Of a stretch of DNA of 64,000 nt, positions 39,734-52,265 are shown one piece after another. The DNA lies in the NCBI GenBank assembly GCA_028622995.1, contig JAJQJQ010000018.1, positions 1,860,001-1,924,000 of the forward strand, written 5' to 3'. The translations under genes were made by a program, and so were the position numbers. The stretch comes from Panagrolaimus kolymaensis (Eukaryota > Nematoda > Chromadorea > Rhabditida > Panagrolaimidae). The notes beneath the pieces were generated by a model. It was not told the DNA's origin. It was given only the letters and a program-made list of their open reading frames with translations, and searched no databases. Position 1 is the stretch's first letter; each line of letters begins with the position of its first letter.

Positions 39734-41332
39734 TTAATTTTGTAATTATTTTTACTTTTTATCCAATTTAATCGAAGTTCTCATTGTTTTTTTAAATTAT
39801 TACTATTTTGCTTTTCACTATTTTGCATATTTATGAGTTTTCTTTTTTTTGCTGTTTTATGATAATTTCATCACCGTAATAAATTGTTTGGGATTACTTT
39901 TCTTAATAAATTTTTGCAAAAAAAAGATATTCAAGGAAATGTAGCATAAAATTTGAGTAAATTTCATATTTTTAAAGTGCGATGCTTAAAGATTATTCAC
40001 GAGATGAGTTAAATAAAGCATGCAAAATGCATGTTGAAAGTAACAATCTACGATGGAGTCTGTAATCATGTAATTGCTAATTTGAATTGTTTTTTTACAT
40101 AGACAAATATCACTGTAATTCCGAGAATTAAGAGTAATAAGAAAACAGAATCTAACAAAAAGAGAAAGGATGTAATTGACGGGTATTTACAGTAATCTCG
40201 CTAATAAAAAGAAAGTTGCCAAAATGAAAACAAAATAATTACATCGTTAATAAAATATCGAGATGTTTCTTTTACGGGGGAATTTTCTTTGTTTATTTTT
40301 CACCTGGTGATTAATACCGCCAAAAACTATCAAACTTAACATCAAAACACGAGTCCAAGTCATAAACTTTTATAAACCATCATTGTGAAACTAAAACACA
40401 AAATTTTTTAGCCTAAATTTTTTTAGTCTAAAATCTTTTATTATTTTTCGGAATTCAAAATGATAGTTAAAAAGCTGACCAACATTGTACTTTAACTTTA
40501 ATGTTTTAAAGTTTAGCGACAGTTTTCAAGAAATCGACTTGCAAAATTTTCAGGACAACGTTTTAACAGAATCCCGACATTTCTAAGAAGCAAAAACAAT
40601 CAAGTTTACGATAGTGAAAAATTGTTCTAAGAAAATTTATAACCTTTTAAATCATTCAAATAAATTTTATAAAAGCATAAAAATCTTTTCCAATGGGATG
40701 TTAATTGGTAAAAGAAGAGGGTTATGAGGAATTTACTTTATTGCTCAGAAACATACAAAGATGAGCGAACGCAAAAGCAACATGGCGTCAATTTTTTTTT
40801 GAATTTATTTAGCTAGAAACTTCGTCTGCTACTTCTGAGAAGTTTGCACAAAATTAGAGGCTTGAAAAAAAAAGAAAGAAAAAATAGTTGGCGTGCTTTT
40901 TATTTACTCGAGCATAGTAAGAAAAAAAGAGTTAGGTTAACACAATTTTACGACTTATTTTTACACTTTTTTCTTTTCTTTAAAAGCTGTTTGCTGTCCA
41001 AAGTTTTTTCTAAGTATTATTCAAATAAATTATTACCCAGGTAGTTAGAAGAAAATAAATAAAAAAAGAGGCTGGGAAATTAAAGTGAAAGGTTTACAAC
41101 TGTTATTTTTATTTTTTAAAAAAGTAATCCTATTACGACAACGAAAAAGTTTAAAGCTCATACCGAGAGCGTCTGACCCAGCTATTATTACTAATTTTTA
41201 TCTTGTCTAAATTGGGCGGAGCAGCAGAGATGATGCCAAGACAGTGATCTTTGCATTAATTAGTTTATGAATATAAAAAGAAGTATTTGAATCTAAATTT
41301 CATGTAGTTAAATAAATATTCCAGTGACCAAA
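39734..41332. other. Intergenic, no gene seen
   Basis: BAF60 3' UTR, then 1.5 kb of AT-rich sequence with no supportable gene. Confidence 0.5.
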
Positions 41333-43035
41333 ATGAACGGTAAATCAAATTTTGAGCAAAAAATATTTAAATATTTATAAATAACTATAATTTTAGTAAC
41401 CACTACGATCAAAAGTATGGAAGATAATGGAAGTTATTGGATGCCATTAAAAACTATCATAGCTATGTCTGATTGGTTTAGCGGCATTTTTGCTATAATC
41501 GCAAATTTTTTTGTCATTTATCTCATTGCCACCAAAACCACCAATGAATTAAAAGTTTATAGTCGAATTTTAATTCAAAGTTGCATCGTTGATATCACTT
41601 TTGCTATTATCACTCTTATAACAAACTCGGTAAGAAACAAACTTCTTCGAAGAAAAAATTATTTTAATACTTAATTTTTATGTTATAGCAAATTGACTTT
41701 AATGGCGGAATAATTTTAATGATGATGAATGGCCCATTTCGACGCCAACCAAATCCCATAACTTTTCATATGATCAATGTTTATATTGTTGGATTGTTTT
41801 CATGTGTCATGTTTTTGCCAGTACCATTCATTTTTCGATATTTTGCGGTTTGCAAGTATGTTTAGATTTTTTAGCTTAGTTTAGTAATAAATTAAAAGGA
41901 AAATATCCAATAGCAACAAAGTTCACAAAGTAAAAATTTCTGCAAATATTGGAACTAAAATCTGTTTTTCATCATTTTAAAATATTATATCTTCCGCTTC
42001 GGTGCAAATTTTTTATTTTAATGCAACTCACATGCTAAAATTAAATCATTCCCATAGTTTTCTCGATGATGTATAATTTCACCTTTATTTTTTTTTCAGA
42101 AGTCGAGTGCTAACCAAATGCGAATATATTTTTTTGCTTCTTTTTTGTTTTACCATTTCCATTTTATACACCTGTTTGCATGCATGGACTTTTTGGCCTC
42201 GAGGTGATTTATCAAAGTACAATTATATTATAAATCATCCATTTTGGAAGGATGAAGATGGGATATTGCCAACTTTTGTAGCCGCTGATTTTGTAAGTTT
42301 TTGAAAAATTTCTTTTTTCTGAAAAAATTGACATTCATGTTTTCAGAAAGATGGCAGACTATTTATCCTTGTGTCGTGTACAATGATACTCGGAACGATT
42401 TCTTACATGCTTATTACTCTCTTCAACCTATTAATTTTCCGAAAACTTTCAAGTTTAAAAAGTACCATGAGTGCTAAAACTTCTGAAGTTCATCGGCAAT
42501 TAAGCAAAGTGTTAAAATATCAAGTAAGTACCGTAAACATTTAATGTAGACTGACTCAATAAAAAATTTTTTACAGGCATTAGTCCCAATGTTTATTTGC
42601 GTCATTCCATTAAGTTTAGTGTTTTTCTTTGCTGCAATTGGAACAAAAACTAATGGAAAGGGCGTAATTTTAACAATGCTAGTATCATATTTGCCTGCTA
42701 TGAATCCCCTTTCAACATTATTATTTGTGAGACAATACCGTCGAATAATAACTCAAACAAGGTTGTTTCGTTTAATATGTCCAAGTCGAGCTCTTCGCGA
42801 TCATCGAACATCCGTACAAACTTCCTACATCCAAGATATAAGAAGTATGGTTTCAAGCTTTCGAAATAATTCTGGATAATAACATAACTTTACTTTATTA
42901 GCAACTATCATACCAAACATACTAAAAGATATAACAAAAAAGAATGCAGTCAAAGATAGTAGTCCTCCAACATTTCAACCACCAAAAGAAAAGACAAATA
43001 ATGAATCCAGAATAGTAAAATTTCAATTACCTTGA
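41333..43035 (+). CDS. Seven-transmembrane chemoreceptor (Str/Srd-like GPCR)
   Basis: Seven exons (41333-41339, 41397-41629, 41689-41855, 42100-42292, 42347-42523, 42577-42844, 42902-43035) give 392 aa. The first exon codes only for MN plus one base; it sits 8 nt after a TATTCCAG acceptor, probably a spliced-leader site. If that is wrong, translation starts at MEDNGSYW (41417). Hydrophobic segments typical of a 7TM receptor follow: FSGIFAIIANFFVIYLIATK (TM1), YIVGLFSCVMFLPVPFIF (TM3), YIFLLLFCFTISILYTCLH (TM4), LGTISYMLITLFNLLIF (TM5), ALVPMFICVIPLSLVFFF (TM6) and a TM7 ending NPLSTLLFVRQYRR, the pattern seen at the end of Str/Srd chemoreceptors. The tail is short, polar and Lys-rich. It is likely expressed in sensory neurons, but ligand and subfamily are unassigned. 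Confidence 0.82.
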
Positions 43036-43282
43036 GTGCAAAAAAGCAACTAAAGTTCTATCCTCATTTCCTCATTTTTTTAAAGATATCTGTGTTTAAT
43101 AATTTTGCCTAACTAATAAAAAAAAAGCTGCTATATTTATGTTTAAACTTTAAAGTAACAATGAATTTAAAAAAAAAATAAAGTATTAATAAATTATAGG
43201 CATTTTTTTATAACAACAAAGTATTATCACAACAACAACAATTTTCGTACCAGTTTCGAAAAGTATAAAGATTAGTGAATTT

Positions 43283-45437
43283 TTAAGGTAACATATCAGC
43301 AGCCATAGTATCAACTCCAATTTCATTTTCCTTTTTCAGCTCATCAATCTCTAATTTTGATTGGTGTCTATAAGATGGTATACGAGCCCAAGGTTGAACT
43401 TCAGCCGATGAAAATAAAACAAAAAACAAAGTGCTGAAAGCTGTGGTTCCAGCAATCACAAAGAAAATAGGTCGCCATTCTTCCAATCTTCCCTAAAAAT
43501 AGCATTGTTAAACTGTTATATGATTTTTTTAAAAGCTACTGTTTTATTAAAAAATGAAACAATAAGTGGAGTAAGAACTCGAGCGGTGATGCCAGCTACC
43601 ATAGTGCATGAACTTATTAATCCAGTAAACACTGGAGCGATTGAAAGCATGCTTGTGAAAAATCCACTTGAAGAAAAGCTCAATGTTAATGCAATGCCGC
43701 AAAAAAGGCCCAAAGTAACATAAGGTTTTTCACAATCAGGTAAATATGCGAGTAAAATAAAAAGTATTGTAACAAAAAATCCAGCTGAAAATAAAAATTA
43801 ATTTTATTTCGGTAATTTTTGAAACTTACAAAGCCCTTGTGAAAGTTTGCAAGCCGTGGTAGGGCTGAGAACTTTTCGCTGTTTTAATCGATCCATCCAA
43901 ATACTCCACCCAAATTTAAAGCCTATTTCCATTAATGGCGGAATTGCACCAAAAAGGCCATTCTAAAAAAATTATTATTATTTAAAAGTTTTGGGACCCA
44001 AAAAATTATTTACATTTATAGGCGATAAAAAGAGCACTTCTTTGAAAAATGTGGGTTGATAAGAATGTAAAAATGTTACAATAAAATTGAGACTAAAAGC
44101 GCAGGCCAATAACGAATAAAATGCAGGTGAAGTAAAAATACTTCGAAATGGAATTTTTATTTTTTCCTGAAATTCAAAAAAGTCAATCAAAATATTTTAT
44201 TTGAGTTATACCTTTTTGTTTCTCAAAGCTAATTCTGGACACGATTTTAAATATTGTCGTTCTCTTTCAGTCATAACTTTGGCTTCAAAAGGTGTTTTAG
44301 AGGCAGCAAAATGCCATAAAACCAGCCAAAGTGATCCAAGAATAGCTATAAATTTAAATAAAATGTTTAAAAGAGAGTTAAAAAGCTACTAACAGCATCC
44401 ATAAAAAATTGCTGGCCATTCCCATGATGAGCTGCAAAGATATGCAAATGTTGGAACACCTAAAAAATTTAAGATATTTTTTTTCTTCGAAATGTTAAAC
44501 TAGTTTCTTACCCAAAATGCTTGCAAGTGGAAATCCTGTACTATAAATACTTGCAGCAGTACTTTTTTCTTCTGTTGGAATCCAAAATGTTACCAACTTA
44601 TTAATCGATGGCATAACTAAGCCCTTCAAAACACGAATATTTAATTTTTTTGACTAAAAAATTTAAAAGGCTTACATCTCCGCCACCCATAATAACTCTA
44701 ACAAAGAAAAGAGGAACCCATCCACCATGTATCGCAATACTGGGAGTAATAAAAGTAACAACTATATAAAGAAGTGCGGCTATTGTTGTTAATGTTTTAG
44801 GTGATTGTGTATCAGCTAAATATCCGCCAGGAATAATAGTAAGTAGAGAGCCATAAAAAATACTTGAAAACATCCATCCTTGAACTTTTGAATCCCAATT
44901 CAAAGTACCCTAAAAAATGACGACGTCATTTTGAAATACTTTTTAAAATATTTTAAGCTAGTTGTCGCCAAAAATAAATACCCCATAATCGTTAACAATC
45001 GCCTCTCCGCCAACACTGTTGTTGTTATCATTTTTTGAGCATCTTCTTAGTTCTTCATTTTCTATATTTTGTACATGCATGAAAGATGAAATATTATTAT
45101 TGTCTATAGATGTCTGAGGAGGAGATTTTGATATTGCATCAAGTGTTACAGCTGTTGAATTAACCATGCATGTTATTGCTATACCCATATTAATACGCAT
45201 ATTTACAATTGTAAAAAATCCAAACATCATTAATAATAACATATGCAATCTACGAGATAAAGGATGGAATAAGGCTACAAAAAAAATTTGGTCATTAGAA
45301 GAAAACACGAAATACAAAGATGAAAGAAGAAAAAAGATAAAAAAAAACTAACGCAATTTTTTAAGTGAAGGCGGAGGAGGTTCAATGAGATCATTTGTTT
45401 TTGTAAGTGGTTCAGTAACTGCTCCATTGGCACCCAT
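43283..45437 (-). CDS. SLC17-type (sialin/VGLUT-like) MFS transporter
   Basis: Ten exons (45437-45353, 45274-44982, 44909-44676, 44623-44512, 44459-44394, 44345-44212, 44166-44014, 43962-43830, 43784-43540, 43492-43283) give 554 aa. This is a 12-TM major facilitator of the anion/cation symporter group, which moves organic anions, often across lysosomal or synaptic vesicle membranes. Visible are RRLHMLLLMMFGFFTIVNMR..MGIAITCMVNST (TM1 and a sequon in the luminal loop), NWDSKVQGWMFSSIFYGSLL, PGGYLAD (the MFS loop), FFVRVIMGGGDGLVMPSI, and WSIWMDRLKQRKVLS. The loop after TM1 is long and Asn/Ser-rich. It ends 247 bp from the stop of the convergent chemoreceptor gene. Substrate cannot be deduced; vesicular glutamate, phosphate or sialic acid are known for the family. 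Confidence 0.9.
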
Positions 45438-46679
45438 ATTTAAATTAATTTGAGCCTAAAATTATTAACCCATATAAAAGCATTAAAATATAATATATAA
45501 AAATTAAATTAAACAATTCGCGATAAACTTGAACTTTGAGAGAAAGGAAATGAAGCATGCAAAAAAAGCTTTTTCCACAATAAAAAGAAAAAAACGAAAT
45601 TTGTTGTTTATAAAAATGCATTTTTTTGTGTGTGCCTCACTTTTGCTATAGCAGCTAGTCTTCTCATTTTCATTCATTCAACTCAACTCAACTACTCTTG
45701 AGTCAAGCAACCACAAAAGCGGCGGCGTCCCTTGCATGCTTGCTTTATCCCGTTCCATTTCAAAATTTATTGAGCGAAAAAAAATATTTAGAAAACAAAA
45801 CAAAAAATAAAAAATTAACATTGTTACAAAAAAGCAACAAAAAATGCAAGAAATGAAATAGGTCTGCTGAAGTAAATAAAGTTCGTTCATTTTTTGATAA
45901 GAAAAATTGATGAAAGAAGAAGACAAGGTGAAACATCACGGTAAGCTGTAAAAAGCCTTCGACTCAATTCCACGGATTATGTCCACTTCAAAATTTTTTG
46001 TGTCCTCATTTTAGATGGAAAAGAAAAAGCAAAATTTTTATTGTTTGCAAATGCGCAGATGGTTAAATTTATTTAAAGATTTTTCTATCCAAATATAAAA
46101 GTTTTTTTGATGACAAAATTTTTTGATAAGTATTGAACTAAAGATAACAATGAAACTGAAAACACTTTTCTTGTATTTTTCTTTAAAAAAATATTTCGAA
46201 AAATAATATTCGTTAAAATAGAAAAGAAAAAAATTGAAATGAATAGAAGAAACAAGCAGCAAGCATGTTGTGTCATTCATTCATATGCCAAGAAGATGAA
46301 AAGTCCAAAGAGGCCATAATGCATTTTTTTGCTACTGGTGCTGCTTGCGACATTAAATACTAAGGCTTCGTGGGTGGGCTTTGAACTCCTAAACTTTTAT
46401 TCAGAAATGCCAGTTTTTGCTAAAGTTTAAAAGTGCAGTGCAAAACTGTTTTTCTTTTAAGCTTTTAAGCTTTTCATTTTTTTATTTTTTTTTTATTGCA
46501 TTCATTAAAAAAATGTTATAACTCATTTTTTATATTTTTGATAAAACAATACACAAACCATTCTCATCGATATATATATATTGATAGATAAGAGCTACAT
46601 ACAGGAACTGTCAGTGGCATAATTTATAACGAACAATAAAAAAGACTCCGTTTTCATTTATTTTTATTGTTGAGCAAAA
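45438..46679. other. Divergent promoter region
   Basis: 1.2 kb between the divergent transporter and glucocerebrosidase genes, with no supportable gene. A TATATATATA tract at about 46570-46580, about 100 bp before the glucocerebrosidase start, could serve as a core promoter element. Confidence 0.45.
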
Positions 46680-48658
46680 ATGAAATTTTTGCTATTTGGT
46701 TGTTGTTTCTTATTTCTCATTATTATTAGTAATGGTAAGTAAGCGTATAGAATATCCAAAAAAGGTGCTTCTAAATTAATTTTAGTTCTAGCCCAACAAC
46801 AACGGCCATGTGTGCAGAAAAAATTTCCTGGTGCAAAAAATAATATTGTTTGCGTATGTAATGCAACCTATTGTGATGATATACCTCCAATTGGAACCTT
46901 TCAAAATAATGAAGCTGTCATGTATCAAAGTTCCATGAGTGGCGAACGCTTATCAAGAAGTGTTTTGACATTTACTACTTCAAAAAGTTAGTTGAGTTTA
47001 ATCATTAATCAAATTATCATATAAAAAATAAATGTACTTTTAAGGTGCAAAAGCAAGCGAATTAACTTTTAAATTGGATGCATCAAAACAATTTCAACAA
47101 ATTATTGGTTTTGGTGGAGCTTTTACTGATTCCGTTGGAATTAATCTTAATAAACTTAGTCCAGCAACTCAGCAAGAAATTTTGAGACAATATTTTAGCA
47201 AAGACAATGGATTAGGATATACCATTGGAAGAGTGCCTATGGCAAGTTGTGATTTTTCCACCCATGAATATTCTTACGATGACGTCGAAAATGATTTTGA
47301 TTTAATCAATTTTAATCTTACTCAAGAAGATTTAACTTTAAAAGTATAAAATAAAAATAAAAATGTGCAGCAGAGAAAATAATACTAATATTATTTTAGA
47401 TTCCATACATACTTGCGGCACAAAAATATATTTCTGATGGCGATGAATTAAAGCTTTTCTCCACTCCTTGGTCAGCTCCAGGATGGATGAAAACCAATGG
47501 ACATATGAAAGGTGGTGGGGAATTAAAAGGTGAAATGAATGGCAAATATTATCAAACATGGACAAAGTATTTTTTAAAGTATGCATATTTTTTTTCAAAG
47601 AAAATAATACTTATTTTATTAAAAAATTTTATTTATAGGTTCTTTGAAGCTTATTCAAAGAAAGGTATTAATTTCTGGGGTTTATCCATTCAAAATGAAC
47701 CCAGCACTGGCTTGGATGCATTTTATAAATGGCAAACCATGTTAATGACAGCTGAAATGGAAAGGGATTTTCTTGCTGAACTTCTTGGACCTGCTTTAAA
47801 AAATTCTTCTTTAACACAAAATATTAAAATTATGATTTATAGCGACCAAAGAGTTGGAATCAAAGAATATGTTAACACAGTTTGTCGTCACCAACATAAA
47901 GATTTTTGGTTTTTTACATTTTCTGTGCCTTTTTAGGTGATGCAAAGCTCTAATGCTGCAAAATACGTTGATGGTGTTGCTTATCATTGGTATGAGGATT
48001 ATCTTTCAAAGGCTTCACTTTTAAGTGATGTACACAATTCACACCCAAATTTATTTCATCTTCCAACTGAAGTTTGTGATTTTTTTGTTGTTTCAATTTT
48101 TTTTAAACTACACTTTTTAGGCTTGCACAGGATACCTTCCATTAATAGGTGGTGTAAGCTTAGGTGATTGGTCAAGAGGTAGTCAATATCTTCATAGCAT
48201 CATTGAGGCAAGAAATATTGTTTAAACGGGACTTTTATAGAAAGCTGTTTTAGGACATTCAAAATTATGCTTCAGGTTGGGTGGATTGGAATTTAATTTT
48301 AGCTCCCGATGGTGGCCCAAATTGGGTTGGAAATTTTGTTGATGCCCCAATGATTCTTAGCAATAAAACAGATGAATATTATAAAAATCCAATGTTTTAT
48401 GCTTTAGCTCATTTTTCAACTTTTGTTCGACCTGGTTCTTATCGAATTCAATTATTGGATAGCTCAAGTGCACTACCCTCAACTCCAATCGAAGCTGTAG
48501 CATTTACAAATTCAAATAGTCAACGAATTGTTGTTCTCAACAATCGAGAAGACTCGCCTCATACTGTCACGATTGAAGATGCTCAACGTCCTGGACAAAG
48601 TTTAACAGTAAATATCAAAAATAATTCAATGGTTACTCTTATCTGGAATAAGGCATAG
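46680..48658 (+). CDS. Glucocerebrosidase (acid beta-glucosidase, GH30)
   Basis: Eight exons (46680-46734, 46786-46986, 47045-47343, 47400-47578, 47639-47879, 47937-48071, 48121-48207, 48254-48658) give 533 aa, like human GBA1 (536 aa). It hydrolyses glucosylceramide in lysosomes. A signal peptide (MKFLLFGCCFLFLIIISN) is followed by the N-terminal Cys region (RPCVQKKF..IVCVCNATYC), then IIGFGGAFTDSVGIN, STPWSAPGWMKTNG, the acid/base Glu in SIQNEPSTG, VAYHWYEDY, the nucleophile Glu in PTEACTGY (split by intron 6), GWVDWNL..DGGPNWVGNFVDAP, and the C-terminal beta-sandwich. Intron 7 (48208-48253) is read with a GC donor, GAG|GCAAGA. This preserves exact spacing to human GBA around SII..GWTDWNL; the only GT alternative leaves a 34-nt intron. 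C. elegans has several paralogues (gba-1 to gba-4); I do not choose. Confidence 0.96.
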
Positions 48659-50524
48659 TTAACTAACCGTCTGGTTAGAAAGTATGACGTATGTAATAGT
48701 TAAAATTATCAAAAGTTTGCAACAATAAAATAACGAGTCGCTAATTTTTTTTCTTATTTGATTTTTTTTGCGTTTTCAAATAAAAATAAAAACATCATTT
48801 ATAATTTAAAGTTTTACAAAGTTTGTACACATTCTTTGCACTGAACTATGAATTTACCAAAAATCGCAGTTAAATTTTTTAAATTTTCAAAGTAAAAAGC
48901 TTTCAACAATATGAATAATAAACTTTTATTTTTGCTGTTGCATACAATTTAATTTTTAATAAAATCCATAAGAAACCTCTAGTTCGTATATGTTAAAAAA
49001 AGTGCGATTTGTTGGCGATGTTCCATAATCCCGAAAGTCATTATCTTCGAATTTTAAAAAAGGCAAAATAAAATGATCGATTTTTTTTGTTACAGAAAAG
49101 ACAAAATACCGAAAGTGTTTTGATTTAAGAAACGTTGACTCTTAATTTCCTCTTCCATGTTTCCCTTTGATTTTAAAAGGTTCCATTTCAAAAATGCAGG
49201 TGGCCATGTTTTTAAAGAAAGAAATACAATTCTTTTCTTTCGTTACACTTTTTTGATTTCGGCATCAAGGTTTTCTAAATATAGCTAGTTTCTTTTTATG
49301 TTAATTTTTTTCTTTTACAGTTTGAAAATAAAAATTGAGGAAAGCAAAGGGTAATAAATTTCAAAGTTTAAAATTATAATTTATTTTACTTCGATAAATT
49401 AAAACATTTGATTTGAAAGCAACTGCTTTTAAAATAATTATTTCGTAAATAACATTAAATTTATCCAAAATAAATATTTCGAAAGGCCATCGACATTTAG
49501 CTGCTAATTCTTCGTTTCACTTCTTTCGATTTTTTTAGTCTTTGCTCTTTTCACTTCATCGCCGCCGAATTGAAAACATTCTTTGTTTTGATTTTTTTTT
49601 CTTTTACATTTTATGTATTGCTTGAATCTTTCTACGAAAAAAAAACATTGATCTTCAACAATTTCATAATCTAAATGTTATATTTAATCGTTATAAAAGA
49701 TATCGTTTTGTACGTTTTTCAATAAATGATTTTCTCAAAATAAAGCTTAAGAATTTTCTATTTATTTAAAAAGTGTAAACTTTATAGAAACTTAGTTAAT
49801 ATTCGAGTTTGTTAAAGTAACTTCAACTTTGTTTTAAATATTTCTCTTTATTCTTAAATGCTCTAAATTAAGAAGATTTAACACAATTGTGTAAATACTG
49901 ATCCTTTTGAATAAAAACATATCTCCTTAAAAACGCAGATCAAAATAAAGTCGCGCCATTTAACTAACATTTATAAAATTTTGCGGAGATACATTCGATT
50001 TAGCATTGAAAAACCAGAGACGCAAGTTTTTTTAGAACAGAGGCGCTGCAACCACAAGAATGGCGACTAGATGTCGTAATCTGTTTTTGTAAAAAAAATA
50101 GCGAACAATTTTCTTCTTCTTACAATGGAGTCTGTTCCACATTCATTGTAACCCTTTAAACCTAATAAAAATGGTATTTATGAATGCGAAGAATAAAAAA
50201 ATAGTGAAACTACGGAATGATTTTTTTCCATTGTTTAATTTTTGCCCGCCCAAAATCTAACGAGTGTCGATTTCATAATTTTTTCTTTTAGTCTTATGTT
50301 AGTTAGTAAGAAAGAAAATGAAAAAAGCAACTTTTTTTTAACAACTAGACATTTTCGCGGGCTATTTTTTATTTTTTTAATTTATTTTTTTTTGATCAAC
50401 AAAGTCGAGCGTTTTAGCGAATGCTTTTACTTGCATGTTTTTTTTTAATTATCAAACAAGTTGTGAAGAAAAAAATATTAATCAAATTTTATCAATTTTA
50501 GTGTTCCCATTATTACCTATTTGG
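48659..50524. other. Intergenic, no gene seen
   Basis: Glucocerebrosidase 3' UTR (AATAAAA near 48725), then 1.8 kb of AT-rich sequence without a supportable gene. Confidence 0.5.
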
Positions 50525-50949
50525 ATGGCTCTTAATGAATATTCATTTCCATGGGAAAGAGTGGCAAAAGAAGAGATTTTGAATAAAAATATTGAGATGA
50601 ATTTTCCAGCTTTTGCAAACACAACAACAGCCAGTGATAATGCTGATCCTTATTATCCCAATATTACTGAAGGTTTAGGAGTGATTGGAACTGATGAAGA
50701 AGTAAGAGTACTCAAATTAGGGAGTAAAGGAATCAACATTAAAACTTTTTATTATCAGAAAAATCTAGTTTTTAAAAAAAATTGAAAATCCTTTTTCGGT
50801 GAGCAACGTTTATAAATTCTATCTTTTTGCAGATGGATTTGTCCGATATTTCAAATGCAGACTTTTATAATCCCACACCACCACCATCCTCGTCGGTACC
50901 ATCAGATGTTAAAGACATACAGAAAATTCAAATTGAAAAAAATGTGTAA
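50525..50949 (+). CDS. Small two-exon protein, unknown
   Basis: Two exons, 50525-50701 and 50833-50949, joined by a 131-nt GT-AG intron in phase 0, give 97 aa. A TCAATTTTAG acceptor lies 24 nt before the ATG and could be a trans-splice site. Alternatively an unseen upstream exon joins there, since the sequence before the ATG is open and hydrophobic (VFPLLPIW). The protein is acidic and Asn/Pro-rich (PWERVAKEE, ADPYYPNITEG, FYNPTPPPSSSVPSDV) with one NIT sequon and no domain I know. It is the last gene before the repeat array, which begins about 90 bp later. Confidence 0.5.
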
Positions 50950-51081
50950 GCTATTTTTAACAAATTTACCACCACTTTTTTTATCACTAACCGTAACTTG
51001 TATAAAAAAAAGTTTCCTTCTTTCATTAGAAACATAAATTTGGTTATTATATATGTGTAAAAAACTTATGCCATCATGCCG

Positions 51082-51118
51082 GTTTGAAAAAGCCGACCGA
51101 AGGTCGGCTTTTTCAAAC
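51082..51118. other. Perfect 17-bp hairpin with GAA loop
   Basis: GTTTGAAAAAGCCGACC (51082-51098), loop GAA, GGTCGGCTTTTTCAAAC (51102-51118). All 17 pairs match. The corresponding site in the second copy (about 58128) has lost most of the pairing. Structure is seen directly; function is unknown. Confidence 0.9.
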
Positions 51119-51652
51119 TGGTGAACCTGGGGTAGTTTTGTACGGAGATTACGGGAAAACTATCCACATAATCACTTTTAAATATATGCTAATTCAAAAA
51201 GTTTTCGTAAAGGTTTGTAAAACCCGGACTTTGCCATTTTTTCAAGCCTTTTTTGTCGTTTTAAACTTATTTTGATTTAATGATCAATTACACTATCTTT
51301 TCTTTTTTTTTATTGTTTGAATGAGTTAGGGCAGAAAAACCAGGAGAATTTGATTTTTGCAATTTTAAAGTTAATAAAACATCTCCTGATTTTTTCCGAC
51401 AAGCGTTAATATGTAAATTTCATTTTTTCATTTTTACGTTAGTTTTTTGCAACGCAAAAGTTGTTTTGCTTTGATCGACAATTAGAATTTTTTTTTTCAC
51501 CTATAGGTATTATTTTTCCCATATGCTATCGATTGCGGAGAATTTTATGGGCTAGCCAGTTTTTTTTTTCTTATTCAAACATTTTGTAGGAATCCTCGAG
51601 CAATATGCAAATTTTTTTTGAAATTTTTTTTTTCAAGTGCTTTTTCTCTTTG

Positions 51653-51718
51653 GTAGCTTTGGCGCAATGGGTTGGAACTTTAAGCGAGGCTATGGAAGTG
51701 AAAAGTTCGAGTTTTTTT
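51653..51718 (+). other. tRNA-like A/B-box segment (SINE-like), copy in block A1
   Basis: TTGGCGCAATGGGTTGG resembles a Pol III A box, AAGTTCGAG about 30 nt later resembles a B box, and a run of seven T follows directly, as in a Pol III terminator. No intact tRNA fold can be drawn. The second copy at about 58507-58569 keeps all three parts. Confidence 0.45.
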
Positions 51719-51902
51719 ATGGTTTTTTGATGGAACTTCATAGGTTTTTTTTATATGAATTTAGGGGAATAATTTTTTAATAATTTTTTATAATTATTGG
51801 ACATAACAAATATGCAAATTTTTCAAGAAATTTCCATATATTTTAGAATTTTTTAGAGACTTAGGTAATTTAACTTTGAGTTTATGGATTAATTATTTTG
51901 TA

Positions 51903-52265
51903 CAGATATCGGGTGGATTTTTTTGACGGTTCTCCAATACCTATTTCGGGTGGATTTTTTGACGGTTCTCTTAGACTATTTTTGGGTGGATTTTTTAACG
52001 GTTCTCAAATACCCATTTCGGGTGGATTTTTTGACGGTTCTCTTAGACTATTTTTGGGTGGATTTTTTAACGGTTCTCAAATACCCATTTCGGGTGGATT
52101 TTTTAACGGTTCTCAAATACCCATTTCGGGTGGATTTTTTGACGGTTCTCTAATACCAATTTGGGTGGATTTTTTGACGGTTCTCCAATACCTATTTCGG
52201 GTGGATTTTTTGACGGTTCTCTAATACCAATTTGGATGGATTTTTTAACGGTTCTCATTAATCCA
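51903..52265. repeat. 36-bp minisatellite in block A1
   Basis: About ten head-to-tail copies of a unit of roughly 36 bp with the core GGGTGGATTTTTTGACGG then TTCTC and a variable spacer (AAATACCCATTTC, TTAGACTATTTT or ATTAATCCAATTT). Short frames across it are repetitive and not genes. Confidence 0.92.

Noticed and set aside
51653..51718. A true tRNA gene
   Set aside because: A and B boxes are present, but no acceptor stem or cloverleaf can be drawn; kept only as tRNA-like.
51898..52224. Repetitive frames GGFFDGSP / VDFLTVL
   Set aside because: Artefact of the 36-bp minisatellite, open in two frames because 36 is a multiple of three.
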